Positions 9,513 through 18,759 of a stretch of 64,000 nucleotides of DNA are shown in pieces. The translations under genes and the position numbers were made by a program. Under the pieces are notes generated by a model. The model was not told the DNA's origin. It made no database searches and worked only from the letters and a program-made list of their open reading frames with translations. Numbering within the stretch: position 1 is the stretch's first letter; the number at the start of each line of letters is the position of its first letter. Origin of the DNA: Bacteroides fragilis (GTDB lineage: Bacteria > Bacteroidota > Bacteroidia > Bacteroidales > Bacteroidaceae); the NCBI RefSeq assembly GCF_019583405.1, contig NZ_SZUU01000006.1, positions 1 to 64,000 of the forward strand. Direction: 5' to 3'.

Positions 9513-9934
9513 TCAAATAATCCGCTCGCATTCACCATCTCCCCGTTTCATTCTCACCTCTCCCACTCTTTTCTTACCTCCTGTTCCAAGGTACTTCAAA
9601 TACAAAATGATATTATTCCGTTTAAAGCACTGAAAGACTAAAAGGGAATTTGTTTCAGACGGTAATTAAAGTTCATCGCAGTAACTAAGATAAAGAATTT
9701 CATATGAAAAAGATCCTTTTACCAAAGGTCCGGCAAGACTTTCACCAAGAACTTTTCGTGCTTTTGGTTTTAACTTCGCAGCGAACGTATGTAAGTCCAT
9801 CTGCCTGATCTGTACCCACAACAGATTGAGGGGGCAGATTTCAAAGTGCTTTTGAACTTTTCATTTCATAACTTTAAAATTAAAAACTGACTCTCTCCCT
9901 GTCATATTGTTCCATCGTTATATCCGCCAATTTG
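9513..9934. other. long intergenic stretch with one internal hairpin
   Basis: No believable gene is present; the small open frame at 9439-9633 runs through the terminator. A two-part hairpin spans 9799-9839: ATCTGCC pairs with GGCAGAT and, inside, ATCTGT pairs with ACAGAT. It lies upstream of the purM promoter. No known riboswitch (purine, PRPP) is recognisable to me. Confidence 0.4.
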
Positions 9935-9965
9935 TTGGCTATAAGGAAAAAAAACAGTACTTTTG
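9935..9965 (+). promoter_or_regulatory. promoter of purM
   Basis: TACTTTTG at 9958-9965 is a perfect -7 element. TTGG at 9935-9938, within TTTGTTGG, lies 19 bases upstream as a -33 element. The start codon of purM is 27 bases downstream of the -7 element. Confidence 0.6.
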
Positions 9966-9992
9966 CCGCCGTATACAAAATCCAAATAACTC

Positions 9993-11159
9993 ATGAGTAA
10001 TCAACGATACATGATGCGAGGCGTCAGCGCATCAAAAGAAGATGTGCACAATGCCATCAAGAACATCGACAAAGGAATTTTTCCACAAGCATTCTGTAAA
10101 ATAATCCCTGATATTCTGGGTGGAGATCCGGAGTATTGCAATATTATGCATGCTGATGGTGCAGGAACCAAATCGAGCCTGGCCTATATGTACTGGAAAG
10201 AAACAGGAGATCTCTCCGTGTGGAAAGGTATTGCTCAGGATGCACTGATCATGAACATAGACGACTTGCTTTGTGTGGGTGCAGTCGACAACATTCTGGT
10301 ATCTTCAACCATCGGACGCAATAAACTCCTTATTCCCGGAGAAGTAATTTCCGCCATCATTAACGGAACAGACGAACTACTGGCCGAACTCCGTGAAATG
10401 GGAGTAGGCGTGTATGCCACCGGTGGTGAAACAGCCGATGTGGGTGATCTGGTTCGTACCATTATCGTAGACAGTACGGTAACCTGCCGCATGAAACGGG
10501 CAGACGTTATCAACAATGCCAATATCCGTCCGGGAGACGTTATTGTAGGCCTTGCCTCACATGGACAAGCCACTTATGAAAAAGAATACAATGGCGGTAT
10601 GGGCAGCAATGGGCTGACTTCTGCCCGCCATGACGTTTTTGCCAAATATCTGGCAGAGAAATATCCCGAAAGCTATGATGCGGCAGTGCCCGAAGAACTG
10701 GTTTATTCGGGCGGACTGAAGCTGACAGACGCAGTAGAAGGTTCTCCGATCGATGCGGGAAAGCTCGTACTTTCTCCTACCCGCACTTACGCACCGGTAG
10801 TGAAGAAATTGCTCGATGCGCTACGTCCTGAAATTCACGGAATGGTACACTGCTCGGGTGGTGCACAAACCAAAGTGCTGCATTTCGTAGGCGATGTACG
10901 CGTAGTAAAAGACAACCTCTTCCCCGTGCCTCCATTGTTCAGAACCATTCAAGAACAAAGTGGAACCGACTGGGCAGAAATGTATAAGGTATTCAACATG
11001 GGCCATCGCCTTGAAGTATACCTTTCACCCGAACACGCGGCCGAAGTTATCAAGATCAGCGAATCTTTCGGTATCCCTGCACAAATCGTGGGACGCATCG
11101 AAGAAAGCGATAAGAAAGAACTGATTATCAAGAGTGAGTTCGGAGAATTCACATATTAG
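9993..11159 (+). CDS. purM: phosphoribosylformylglycinamidine cyclo-ligase (AIR synthase)
   Basis: The 388-residue enzyme closes the imidazole ring of aminoimidazole ribonucleotide using ATP in purine synthesis. PurM signatures are ADGAGTKSSLAY, MNIDDLLCVGA, ATGGETADVGDL and the late VHCSGGAQTK. The form is longer than the E. coli enzyme (345) and matches the Bacteroidetes type, which could also be annotated AIR synthase-related. It is monocistronic or heads the prfA unit, separated from prfA by a palindromic repeat. Confidence 0.88.
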   Translation: MSNQRYMMRGVSASKEDVHNAIKNIDKGIFPQAFCKIIPDILGGDPEYCNIMHADGAGTKSSLAYMYWKETGDLSVWKGIAQDALIMNIDDLLCVGAVDNILVSSTIGRNKLLIPGEVISAIINGTDELLAELREMGVGVYATGGETADVGDLVRTIIVDSTVTCRMKRADVINNANIRPGDVIVGLASHGQATYEKEYNGGMGSNGLTSARHDVFAKYLAEKYPESYDAAVPEELVYSGGLKLTDAVEGSPIDAGKLVLSPTRTYAPVVKKLLDALRPEIHGMVHCSGGAQTKVLHFVGDVRVVKDNLFPVPPLFRTIQEQSGTDWAEMYKVFNMGHRLEVYLSPEHAAEVIKISESFGIPAQIVGRIEESDKKELIIKSEFGEFTY

Positions 11160-11171
11160 AAAACGAACAAG

Positions 11172-11248
11172 ATCCATCACAGAGGACACAGAGTTTGCAG
11201 AGGTACTTACACGTACTTATGAAACCCTCTGTAGTTTCCGTGACGGAT
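11172..11248. repeat. imperfect intergenic palindrome
   Basis: ATCCATCACAGAGGACACAG on the left pairs imperfectly with the right arm ending CCGTGACGGAT, and a small inner stem GTAC...GTAC is present. It shares the CACAGAGGACACAGAG theme with the perfect palindrome at 38269-38358, so it looks like a decayed member of the same repeat family. It fills the purM-prfA gap. Confidence 0.55.
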
Positions 11249-11279
11249 TAAATTCGTAGTTCATTTAACTCCTAAATTT

Positions 11280-12392
11280 ATGGCAGACAACAATAGTATA
11301 TTAGAAAAACTCGACGGTCTTGTTGCCCGTTTCGAAGAGGTGTCTACCCTTATTACCGACCCGGCAGTGATTGCCGACCAGAAACGATACGTAAAATTAA
11401 CCAAAGAATACAAGGACCTGGACGATTTGATGAAAGCCCGTAAAGAGTACATGCAACTCCTGGCCAACATTGAAGAAGCTAAAGACATTCTCTCAAACGA
11501 GTCGGATACCGATATGAGAGAAATGGCCAAAGAGGAAATGGACAACAGCCAGGAACGCCTTCCGGTATTGGAAGAGGAAATCAAACTGTTACTGGTACCG
11601 GCCGATCCTCAGGACGGCAAAAATGCCATTCTTGAAATTCGCGGAGGTACAGGTGGAGACGAAGCCGCCATCTTTGCAGGCGATCTTTTCCGGATGTACG
11701 CCAAATTTTGTGAAACGAAAGGTTGGAAGATGGAAGTATCCAGCGCCAATGAAGGTGCTGCCGGCGGATATAAGGAAATCATTTGCAGTGTTACCGGCGA
11801 TAATGTATATGGCACATTAAAATACGAATCGGGTGTACATCGTGTTCAGCGCGTACCGGCAACAGAGACTCAGGGACGCGTGCATACCTCGGCAGCTTCG
11901 GTAGCCGTACTTCCCGAAGCGGAAGAGTTTGATGTAGTGATTAACGAAGGTGAAATCAAATGGGATACTTTCCGTTCGGGAGGTGCCGGCGGACAAAACG
12001 TAAACAAGGTTGAATCGGGTGTCCGCTTGCGTTACATCTGGAAGAATCCCAATACGGGAGTAGCAGAGGAAATCCTGATCGAATGTACTGAAACCCGCGA
12101 CCAGCCTAAAAATAAAGAACGTGCTTTGGCGCGCCTTCGTACGTTTATCTACGACAAGGAACATCAGAAGTATATCGACGACATCGCATCCAAACGTAAG
12201 ACAATGGTTTCGACGGGCGACCGTTCGGCCAAAATCCGTACTTATAACTATCCCCAAGGGCGTATAACCGACCATCGCATCAACTATACCATCTATAACC
12301 TGGCCGCCTTCATGGACGGAGATATCCAGGAATGCATCGATAAGTTGACCGTGGCCGAAAATGCTGAACGTCTGAAAGAGAGTGAATTGTAA
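11280..12392 (+). CDS. prfA: peptide chain release factor 1
   Basis: The 370-residue class I release factor recognises UAA and UAG and triggers peptide release. The catalytic loop is SGGAGGQNVNK (GGQ, about residues 240-243). The PCRF domain ahead of it contains EIRGGTGGDEA. The stop-codon tripeptide region is in domain 2 (near RVPATETQGRVHTSAA). The length is normal. It is followed by a tiny zinc-ribbon gene and pyrF. Confidence 0.95.
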   Translation: MADNNSILEKLDGLVARFEEVSTLITDPAVIADQKRYVKLTKEYKDLDDLMKARKEYMQLLANIEEAKDILSNESDTDMREMAKEEMDNSQERLPVLEEEIKLLLVPADPQDGKNAILEIRGGTGGDEAAIFAGDLFRMYAKFCETKGWKMEVSSANEGAAGGYKEIICSVTGDNVYGTLKYESGVHRVQRVPATETQGRVHTSAASVAVLPEAEEFDVVINEGEIKWDTFRSGGAGGQNVNKVESGVRLRYIWKNPNTGVAEEILIECTETRDQPKNKERALARLRTFIYDKEHQKYIDDIASKRKTMVSTGDRSAKIRTYNYPQGRITDHRINYTIYNLAAFMDGDIQECIDKLTVAENAERLKESEL

Positions 12393-12431
12393 CTCAATCA
12401 TAAACATATTATCCAACTAAAGATATTCGAT

Positions 12432-12590
12432 ATGCCAAGTAAAAAGTGGAAATGTAAAAAATGTGGAAGAGTAATTTCAACTAACGGTCCTAAGCCAATG
12501 CCTTTAGGATGCCCTAAAGGACTAATGCATAACTGGGTAGAAGATAGCTTCATCGGCCCTTTTTGGGACAGATTAAAAGGTAAAAAATAA
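12432..12590 (+). CDS. 52-residue zinc-ribbon-like protein
   Basis: This small gene runs from ATG at 12432 to TAA at 12590. The protein begins MPSKKWKCKKCGRV and carries Cys8, Cys11, Cys27 and His32, a plausible zinc site of the CxxC...C...H kind. It ends LKGKK and is rich in lysine. It sits between prfA and pyrF in the same direction with short gaps (39 and 33 bases). That position suggests it is expressed with them. A ribosome- or RNA-linked role would fit the composition, but no function is known to me. Confidence 0.6.
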   Translation: MPSKKWKCKKCGRVISTNGPKPMPLGCPKGLMHNWVEDSFIGPFWDRLKGKK

Positions 12591-12623
12591 CAAAGTTCCC
12601 AATTAATATATTACAAGCGAAAC

Positions 12624-13448
12624 ATGAATAAACAACAATTATTTGAAAACATTAAACGCAAAAAGTCATTTCTTTGCGTAGGGCTCGACACAGATATTAA
12701 AAAGATACCGGAACATCTTTTAAAGGAAGAAGATCCCATCTTCGCTTTCAATAAAGCAATCATTGATGCAACGACAGATTATTGCATCGCTTATAAGCCT
12801 AATCTGGCTTTCTATGAGAGCATGGGCGTAAAAGGATGGATTGCTTTTGAAAAAACAGTAAATTACATCAAGGAAAATTATCCCGACCAGTTTATCATCG
12901 CTGATGCCAAACGCGGTGATATCGGCAATACATCGGCCATGTACGCCCGCACCTTCTTCGAAGAGCTCGACATCGACTCTGTCACTGTAGCTCCTTATAT
13001 GGGAGAAGACAGCGTTACTCCATTCTTATCTTACGAAGGGAAATGGGTAATTCTGCTGGCTCTGACTTCAAACAAAGGCTCACACGACTTCCAACTGACG
13101 GAAGATGCCAACGGCGAACGCCTTTTCGAGAAAGTATTAAAAAAATCACAGAAATGGGCCAATGATGAACAGATGATGTACGTTGTGGGCGCTACTCAGG
13201 GACGCGCTTTCGAAGACATCCGTAAGATTGTCCCCAATCACTTCCTTCTGGTTCCGGGCATCGGCGCTCAGGGAGGTTCTCTTGAAGAAGTATGCAAATA
13301 TGGCATGAACAGTACCTGTGGACTCATTGTAAATTCCTCCCGCGGAATTATTTATGTAGACAAGACCGAAAATTTTGCCGCTGCCGCCCGTGCTGCTGCC
13401 AAAGAAGTGCAAGAGCAAATGGCAGAACAGCTGAAAGCTATTTTATAA
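12624..13448 (+). CDS. pyrF: orotidine 5'-phosphate decarboxylase
   Basis: The 274-residue enzyme converts OMP to UMP, the last step of de novo UMP synthesis. The active-site motif [10 protein letters not shown] identifies the group 2 form, which is longer than the E. coli enzyme. Early FLCVGLDTD and later [10 protein letters not shown] (phosphate loop) also fit. Its stop codon overlaps the start of the HD hydrolase by one base (TAATG), indicating coupling. Confidence 0.94.
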   Translation: MNKQQLFENIKRKKSFLCVGLDTDIKKIPEHLLKEEDPIFAFNKAIIDATTDYCIAYKPNLAFYESMGVKGWIAFEKTVNYIKENYPDQFIIADAKRGDIGNTSAMYARTFFEELDIDSVTVAPYMGEDSVTPFLSYEGKWVILLALTSNKGSHDFQLTEDANGERLFEKVLKKSQKWANDEQMMYVVGATQGRAFEDIRKIVPNHFLLVPGIGAQGGSLEEVCKYGMNSTCGLIVNSSRGIIYVDKTENFAAAARAAAKEVQEQMAEQLKAIL

Positions 13449-14677
13449 TGCCTTACGAACGGAAGATAATCAACGATCCGGTATTCGGGTTCATCAACAT
13501 ACCGAAGGGGTTGTTGTACGATATCGTACGGCATCCCCTTTTACAGCGCTTAAACCGCATCAAGCAAGTAGGACTTTCATCTGTAGTCTATCCCGGTGCA
13601 CAGCACACCCGATTCCAGCACTCTTTGGGAGCCTTCTACCTGATGAGCGAAGCCATTACGCAACTGGCCTCCAAAGGAAACTTTATATTCGACAGTGAAG
13701 CCGAAGCCGTACAAGCAGCTATCCTTCTGCACGACATCGGTCACGGGCCTTTTTCGCATGTTCTTGAAGACACCATTGTCAAAGGAGTATCCCACGAAGA
13801 AATCTCCCTGATGCTGATGGAACGGATGAACAAGGAGATGAACGGACAACTTAATTTAGCCATTCAGATATTCAAAGACGAATACCCCAAACGCTTCTTG
13901 CACCAATTAGTCAGCGGACAACTGGATATGGACCGTCTGGATTACTTGCGCCGTGACAGTTTCTACACCGGAGTTTCAGAAGGCAATATCGGTTCGGCAC
14001 GTATCATCAAAATGCTCGACGTAGCAGACGACCATCTGGTAGTGGAGTCCAAAGGGATCTATTCTATAGAAAATTTCCTTACAGCACGGCGATTGATGTA
14101 TTGGCAAGTTTACCTGCACAAAACATCAGTGGCGTATGAACGGATGCTGATCAGTACCCTGTTACGTGCCAAGGAACTGGCTTCTCAAGGAGTGGAACTG
14201 TTTGCCTCGCCAGCATTGAAGTTCTTCCTGTACAATCACATCGATCCAGAGGTATTTTATAACAACCCTGACTGCCTGGAAAACTTCATTCAGTTGGACG
14301 ATAATGATATCTGGACAGCTCTCAAGGTATGGAGCACCCATACAGATAAGGTTTTATCAACATTAAGCCTGGGTATGATTAATCGCAACATATTCAAGGT
14401 TGAAATATGCGCTGAGCCTATCAGTGAAGAGCGAAAAAAAGAATTGACTTTGCAAATCAGTCAACAATTAGGCATCACTCTTTCCGAAGCAGATTATTTC
14501 GTCTCTACCTCCAGTATTGAAAAGAACATGTACGATTCGGCAGATGACAGCATTGATATTATTTACAAAGACGGAACAATAAAAAATATTGCAGAAGCAT
14601 CGGACATGCTAAACATTTCATTGCTTTCTAAAAAGGTAAAGAAATACTATATCTGCTACTTGCGTTGGGATAGATAA
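13448..14677 (+). CDS. HD-domain phosphohydrolase
   Basis: The 409-residue protein carries an HD metal site: His53 and His58 in QHTRFQHSLG, then HD at 95-96 in LLHDIGHGPFSH. A matching late aspartate lies in LDMDRLDYLRRDSF. This arrangement is that of dGTPase/SAMHD1-like hydrolases, so a nucleotide triphosphohydrolase role is likely but the substrate is unproven. I chose the start MPYERKII, which overlaps the pyrF stop; a longer upstream frame exists but lies inside pyrF. Confidence 0.85.
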   Translation: MPYERKIINDPVFGFINIPKGLLYDIVRHPLLQRLNRIKQVGLSSVVYPGAQHTRFQHSLGAFYLMSEAITQLASKGNFIFDSEAEAVQAAILLHDIGHGPFSHVLEDTIVKGVSHEEISLMLMERMNKEMNGQLNLAIQIFKDEYPKRFLHQLVSGQLDMDRLDYLRRDSFYTGVSEGNIGSARIIKMLDVADDHLVVESKGIYSIENFLTARRLMYWQVYLHKTSVAYERMLISTLLRAKELASQGVELFASPALKFFLYNHIDPEVFYNNPDCLENFIQLDDNDIWTALKVWSTHTDKVLSTLSLGMINRNIFKVEICAEPISEERKKELTLQISQQLGITLSEADYFVSTSSIEKNMYDSADDSIDIIYKDGTIKNIAEASDMLNISLLSKKVKKYYICYLRWDR

Positions 14678-14759
14678 GTATAAAATATTCATCAAAGAGT
14701 AAGGATATATAAAAAAAAAGTCCGTTATTTGCGTACTAATTAAATTTTAAAGTAAAATT

Positions 14760-15800
14760 ATGGAGTTCTCGGCTAAGCAAATTGCAGCATTTATCCAAGG
14801 GGAAATTATAGGTGACGAAAACGCTACTGTACATACATTCGCAAAGATAGAAGAAGGAATACCGGGCGCTATCTCTTTCCTTTCTAATCCGAAATATACG
14901 CCTTATATATATGAGACTGAAGCTAGCATTGTATTGGTGAACAGAGATTTTACTCCTGAACAAGAAGTAAAAGCAACATTAATCAAAGTAGACAATGCTT
15001 ACGAGAGCCTTGCCAAACTGCTCAATCTTTATGAGATGAGCAAACCCAAAAGAACCGGTATTGACCCACGTGCCTATGTAGCGGAAACCGCTAAAATAGG
15101 GAAAGACGTATATATAGCTCCTTTCGCTTGTATAGGTGACCATGCGGAAGTGGGAGACAACACCGTCATTCATCCGCATGCCACTGTAGGCGGTGGTGCC
15201 CAAATAGGCAATAACTGCATCCTATATGCCAACGCAACAGTATATCATGATTGCCGGGTGGGGAACAACTGTATCCTGCATTCAGGATGTGTGATCGGAG
15301 CAGACGGTTTCGGTTTTGCTCCTACCCCGCAAGGATACGAAAAAATTCCTCAAATCGGTATTGTCATTCTTGAAGATAATGTAGAAGTCGGAGCCAATAC
15401 CTGCATAGACCGTGCAACGATGGGAGCAACCGTGATCCATAGCGGAGTGAAATTAGATAATCTGATCCAGATAGCTCACAACGATGAAATAGGTTCGCAT
15501 ACCGTAATGGCTGCCCAAGTGGGTATCGCAGGTTCTACCAAGGTAGGCGAATGGTGTATGTTCGGTGGACAAGTAGGCATTGCCGGACATCTCAAAATAG
15601 GCAACCAAGTGAATCTGGGAGCTCAATCGGGTGTGCCCGGAAATATAAAATCCGGTAGCCAACTTATCGGAACTCCTCCTATGGAGCTAAAACAATATTT
15701 CAAAGCATCCATTGCACAAAAAAGCCTTCCGGAGATGCAGATCGAATTACGCAATCTCCGCAAAGAAATAGAAGAATTAAAACAACAATTAAATAAGTAA
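14760..15800 (+). CDS. lpxD: UDP-3-O-acylglucosamine N-acyltransferase
   Basis: The 346-residue enzyme adds the N-linked hydroxyacyl chain in lipid A synthesis. It has the LpxD N-terminal domain (about 1-100, with FAKIEEG and [12 protein letters not shown]), then a left-handed beta-helix built of hexapeptide repeats (about 105-300). The catalytic region is QIAHNDEIG. The end is a short coiled coil ([16 protein letters not shown]). It is 3 bases upstream of lpxC/fabZ, heading the lipid A operon. Confidence 0.94.
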   Translation: MEFSAKQIAAFIQGEIIGDENATVHTFAKIEEGIPGAISFLSNPKYTPYIYETEASIVLVNRDFTPEQEVKATLIKVDNAYESLAKLLNLYEMSKPKRTGIDPRAYVAETAKIGKDVYIAPFACIGDHAEVGDNTVIHPHATVGGGAQIGNNCILYANATVYHDCRVGNNCILHSGCVIGADGFGFAPTPQGYEKIPQIGIVILEDNVEVGANTCIDRATMGATVIHSGVKLDNLIQIAHNDEIGSHTVMAAQVGIAGSTKVGEWCMFGGQVGIAGHLKIGNQVNLGAQSGVPGNIKSGSQLIGTPPMELKQYFKASIAQKSLPEMQIELRNLRKEIEELKQQLNK

Positions 15801-15803
15801 CCA

Positions 15804-17189
15804 ATGCTGAAACAAAAAACTCTGAAAGATAGCTTTTCACTGAGAGGAAAAGGTCTTCACACTGGACTTGACCTGACTGTTACGTTTAACCCCGCCCCAG
15901 ATAACCATGGCTACAAAATACAGCGCACGGATCTGGAAGGGCAACCCATTATCGATGCCGTAGCCGACAATGTAGGTGAAACGACAAGAGGAACCGTGCT
16001 GTCAAAAAATGGAGTAAAAGTAAGCACAGTTGAACATGGAATGGCAGCCCTGTATGCTTTGGGTATAGACAACTGCCTGATTCAGGTTAACGGACCGGAA
16101 TTTCCGATTCTGGACGGAAGTGCACAATATTATGTACAAGAAATAGAGAAGGTAGGAATCGAAGAACAGAATGCTGTTAAAGATTTCTATGTTATCAAAT
16201 CAAAAATAGAATTTCGTGACGAAGAGACAGGCTCGTCTATCATCGTACTTCCTGATGAGAACTTCAGCCTGAACGTATTGGTATCTTACGATTCAACCAT
16301 CATCCCCAACCAGTTTGCCACACTGGAAGATATGAAGAAATTCAAAGATGAGATTGCTCCCAGCCGGACTTTCGTATTTGTCCGTGAAATCGAGCCACTG
16401 TTGTCGGCCGGACTCATCAAAGGTGGCGATCTGGACAATGCCATCGTTATCTACGAACGCGAAATGTCACAGGAGAATTATGACAAACTGGCCGATGTCA
16501 TGGGAGTTCCTCACATGGATGCCAAACTGTTGGGGTACATTAACCACAAACCTTTGGTATGGCCCAATGAGTGTGCCCGCCATAAGTTGCTGGATGTCAT
16601 CGGTGACCTTGCTCTGATCGGTAAACCCATCAAAGGAAGAATCATTGCTACGCGTCCCGGACACACCATCAACAATAAATTCGCACGTCAGATGCGGAAA
16701 GAAATCCGTCTGCACGAGATACAGGCACCTACCTATGACTGCAACCGTGCACCGATTATGGATGTAAACCGTATCCGCGAACTACTTCCGCACCGTTATC
16801 CATTCCAATTGGTGGATAAAGTGATTGAAATTGGCGCCAACTATATTGTCGGTGTAAAGAATGTAACTTCCAATGAACCTTTCTTCCAAGGACACTTCCC
16901 TCAAGAGCCTGTAATGCCGGGTGTACTGCAAATAGAAGCAATGGCTCAAATCGGCGGATTACTCGTTCTAAATTCAGTAGATGAACCAGACCGTTATTCT
17001 ACTTATTTCATGAAGATCGATGGCGTGAAGTTCCGTCAGAAAGTAGTGCCGGGCGATACCCTGATATTCCGTGTTGAGTTATTGGCTCCTATCCGCCGGG
17101 GCATTTCGACCATGAAAGGCTATGCTTTCGTCGGTGAGAAAGTAGTCTGTGAATGCGAATTCATGGCTCAAATAGTAAAAAACAAATAA
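15804..17189 (+). CDS. lpxC/fabZ: bifunctional LpxC deacetylase / FabZ dehydratase
   Basis: The 461-residue protein joins two enzymes. Residues about 1-305 are LpxC, the zinc deacetylase that commits UDP-acyl-GlcNAc to lipid A; STVEHGMAALYALG and HKLLDVIGDLALIG carry its zinc ligands. Residues about 315-461 are FabZ, the hydroxyacyl-ACP dehydratase, with LLPHRYPFQLVDKV and GHFPQEPVMPGVLQIEAMAQ. The fusion is characteristic of Bacteroidetes and may balance lipid A and fatty acid flux. It lies between lpxD and lpxA. Confidence 0.96.
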   Translation: MLKQKTLKDSFSLRGKGLHTGLDLTVTFNPAPDNHGYKIQRTDLEGQPIIDAVADNVGETTRGTVLSKNGVKVSTVEHGMAALYALGIDNCLIQVNGPEFPILDGSAQYYVQEIEKVGIEEQNAVKDFYVIKSKIEFRDEETGSSIIVLPDENFSLNVLVSYDSTIIPNQFATLEDMKKFKDEIAPSRTFVFVREIEPLLSAGLIKGGDLDNAIVIYEREMSQENYDKLADVMGVPHMDAKLLGYINHKPLVWPNECARHKLLDVIGDLALIGKPIKGRIIATRPGHTINNKFARQMRKEIRLHEIQAPTYDCNRAPIMDVNRIRELLPHRYPFQLVDKVIEIGANYIVGVKNVTSNEPFFQGHFPQEPVMPGVLQIEAMAQIGGLLVLNSVDEPDRYSTYFMKIDGVKFRQKVVPGDTLIFRVELLAPIRRGISTMKGYAFVGEKVVCECEFMAQIVKNK

Positions 17190-17198
17190 TTTATAAGC

Positions 17199-17966
17199 AT
17201 GATAAGTCCCTTAGCGTATATTCATCCCGAAGCAAAGATCGGTGAAAACGTAGAGATTGCTCCGTTTGTGTACATTGATAGAAATGTAGTCATCGGAGAT
17301 AACAATAAAATTATGGCTAATGCCAACATCCTGTACGGTTCGCGTATCGGAAACGGAAATACAATCTTTCCGGGAGCCGTTATCGGAGCAATTCCTCAGG
17401 ATTTGAAATTCAAAGGTGAAGAGAGCACGGCCGAAATAGGTGACAATAACCTGATTCGGGAAAACGTGACCATCAACCGGGGTACAGCCGCCAAAGGCAG
17501 AACCATTGTAGGGAACAACAATCTATTGATGGAAGGTGTTCATGTGGCTCACGATGCATTGATCGGCAACGGTTGCATTGTGGGTAACTCCACCAAAATG
17601 GCAGGAGAAATCATCATTGACGACAATGCCATCATCAGTGCCAATGTGTTAATGCACCAATTTTGCCGGGTAGGCGGATACGTCATGATTCAGGGAGGAT
17701 GCCGTTTCAGCAAAGACATCCCTCCGTATATCATAGCCGGACGCGAACCTATCGCTTACAGTGGAATTAACATCATCGGACTCCGCCGTCGCGGCTTTTC
17801 AAACGAGATTATAGAGAATATCCACAATGCCTACCGAATCATCTATCAAAGCGGGCTCAATACTTCGGATGCCCTTACAAAGGTTGAAACAGAAGTGCCG
17901 GCCAGCCCCGAAATAGAATACATCGTTGATTTTATTCGTAACTCCGAGCGGGGAATCATCAGGTAA
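17199..17966 (+). CDS. lpxA: UDP-GlcNAc O-acyltransferase
   Basis: The 255-residue hexapeptide-repeat acyltransferase transfers a hydroxyacyl chain from ACP to UDP-GlcNAc, the first lipid A step. The N-terminal IHPEAKIGENVEI repeats, GAIPQDLKF, VTINRGTA, and HVAHDALIGN (catalytic His) are diagnostic. A helical C-terminal end follows NIIGLRRRGFS. It closes the lpxD-lpxC/fabZ-lpxA operon and is followed by a clear Rho-independent terminator. Confidence 0.95.
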   Translation: MISPLAYIHPEAKIGENVEIAPFVYIDRNVVIGDNNKIMANANILYGSRIGNGNTIFPGAVIGAIPQDLKFKGEESTAEIGDNNLIRENVTINRGTAAKGRTIVGNNNLLMEGVHVAHDALIGNGCIVGNSTKMAGEIIIDDNAIISANVLMHQFCRVGGYVMIQGGCRFSKDIPPYIIAGREPIAYSGINIIGLRRRGFSNEIIENIHNAYRIIYQSGLNTSDALTKVETEVPASPEIEYIVDFIRNSERGIIR

Positions 17967-17988
17967 ATAAATAGAAATCAATAAGAAG

Positions 17989-18020
17989 AGGAGGATGTTT
18001 TCCAAGCATCCTCCTTTTTT
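17989..18020 (+). terminator. Rho-independent terminator of the lpx operon
   Basis: AGGAGGATG at 17989-17997 pairs with CATCCTCCT at 18007-18015 across a 9-base loop and is followed at once by a T run. It starts 23 bases after the lpxA stop. Confidence 0.85.
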
Positions 18021-18043
18021 GTGGAATAAACCCAGCCATCTTA

Positions 18044-18074
18044 TTTGCAATCTTTCGGTTTTTTATTACTTTTA
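18044..18074 (+). promoter_or_regulatory. promoter of the pRiA4b ORF-3-like gene
   Basis: TTTG at 18044-18047 and TACTTTTA at 18067-18074 are separated by 19 bases; the -7 element differs from TAnnTTTG only in the last base. The start codon at 18100 is 26 bases downstream. This supports the start chosen for the gene over a longer open frame that begins before the promoter. Confidence 0.6.
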
Positions 18075-18099
18075 CGCCATCAATAAAACAGTAACAACT

Positions 18100-18663
18100 A
18101 TGATATACAGATTTACCATTATATCTGATGAGGTTGACGATTTCGTCAGAGAGATACAGATTGACCCGGAAGCTACTTTCTTCGATTTTCACGAAGCCAT
18201 CCTGAAGGCAGCGGGCTACACAAACGACCAGATGACTTCTTTCTTTATCTGTGATGACGACTGGGAAAAAGAAAAAGAAATCACTTTGGAGGAAATGGAC
18301 AATAATCCGGAAATGGACAGCTGGATAATGAAAGAAACCCGTCTCAATGAGTTGATTGAAGATGAAAAGCAAAAATTGCTTTACGTATTCGATTACATGA
18401 CAGAACGTTGTTTCTTTATCGAATTGTCCGAAATCATCACCGGAAAAGAAATAAAAGGTGTCAAATGCACCAAAAAGTCAGGTGAAGCTCCTAAGCAAAC
18501 AGTAGATTTCGAAGAGATGGCTGCCGCAGGAGGCTCACTCGACTTGGATGAAAATTTCTATGGCGATCAGGACTTCGACATGGAAGATTTTGATGCAGAA
18601 GGATTCGATGTTAATGATGGTGCATCCGGTGGTGGAAGTTCATACGACGAAGATAAATTTTGA
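18100..18663 (+). CDS. pRiA4b ORF-3-like / IS1096 passenger-family protein
   Basis: The 187-residue protein starts MIYRFTIISDEVDDF. It resembles the pRiA4b ORF-3 family, first noted on a plasmid and as a passenger of IS1096. The end is very acidic, with many Asp, Glu and Gly and repeats such as DMEDFDAEGFD. No transposase or inverted repeats flank it, so it appears to be a resident gene rather than part of a mobile element. It has its own promoter and is followed by a 16-bp palindrome. The function is unknown. Confidence 0.7.
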   Translation: MIYRFTIISDEVDDFVREIQIDPEATFFDFHEAILKAAGYTNDQMTSFFICDDDWEKEKEITLEEMDNNPEMDSWIMKETRLNELIEDEKQKLLYVFDYMTERCFFIELSEIITGKEIKGVKCTKKSGEAPKQTVDFEEMAAAGGSLDLDENFYGDQDFDMEDFDAEGFDVNDGASGGGSSYDEDKF

Positions 18664-18673
18664 ATAATATGCT

Positions 18674-18733
18674 CCTATGACAATATGCCGGCTACGTAAC
18701 TATGTTGCATAGCAGCAGGCATATTGTCATAGG
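18674..18733. terminator. 16-bp perfect inverted repeat between two genes
   Basis: CCTATGACAATATGCC at 18674-18689 pairs exactly with 18718-18733, with a small inner stem (TATG/CATA) in the 28-base loop. It starts 11 bases after one stop codon and ends 26 bases before miaA. No T run follows, so it may work as a terminator or as an mRNA-stabilising hairpin. Confidence 0.55.
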
Positions 18734-18759
18734 GACACATTATCACATTACCAATCGTT

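Noticed and set aside
9439..9633. A 64-residue plus-strand frame after lemA
   Set aside because: It runs across the terminator hairpin, has proline/serine-rich text without a motif and no ribosome site.
9513..9934. A purine riboswitch ahead of purM
   Set aside because: A hairpin exists at 9799-9839, but the conserved junction and loop bases of the purine riboswitch are not recognisable.
11817..12416. A 199-residue minus-strand frame opposite prfA
   Set aside because: It is a shadow of the well-supported release factor gene and shows no domain.
18100..18663. An insertion sequence around the IS1096-passenger-like gene
   Set aside because: No transposase, terminal inverted repeats or target duplications are seen.
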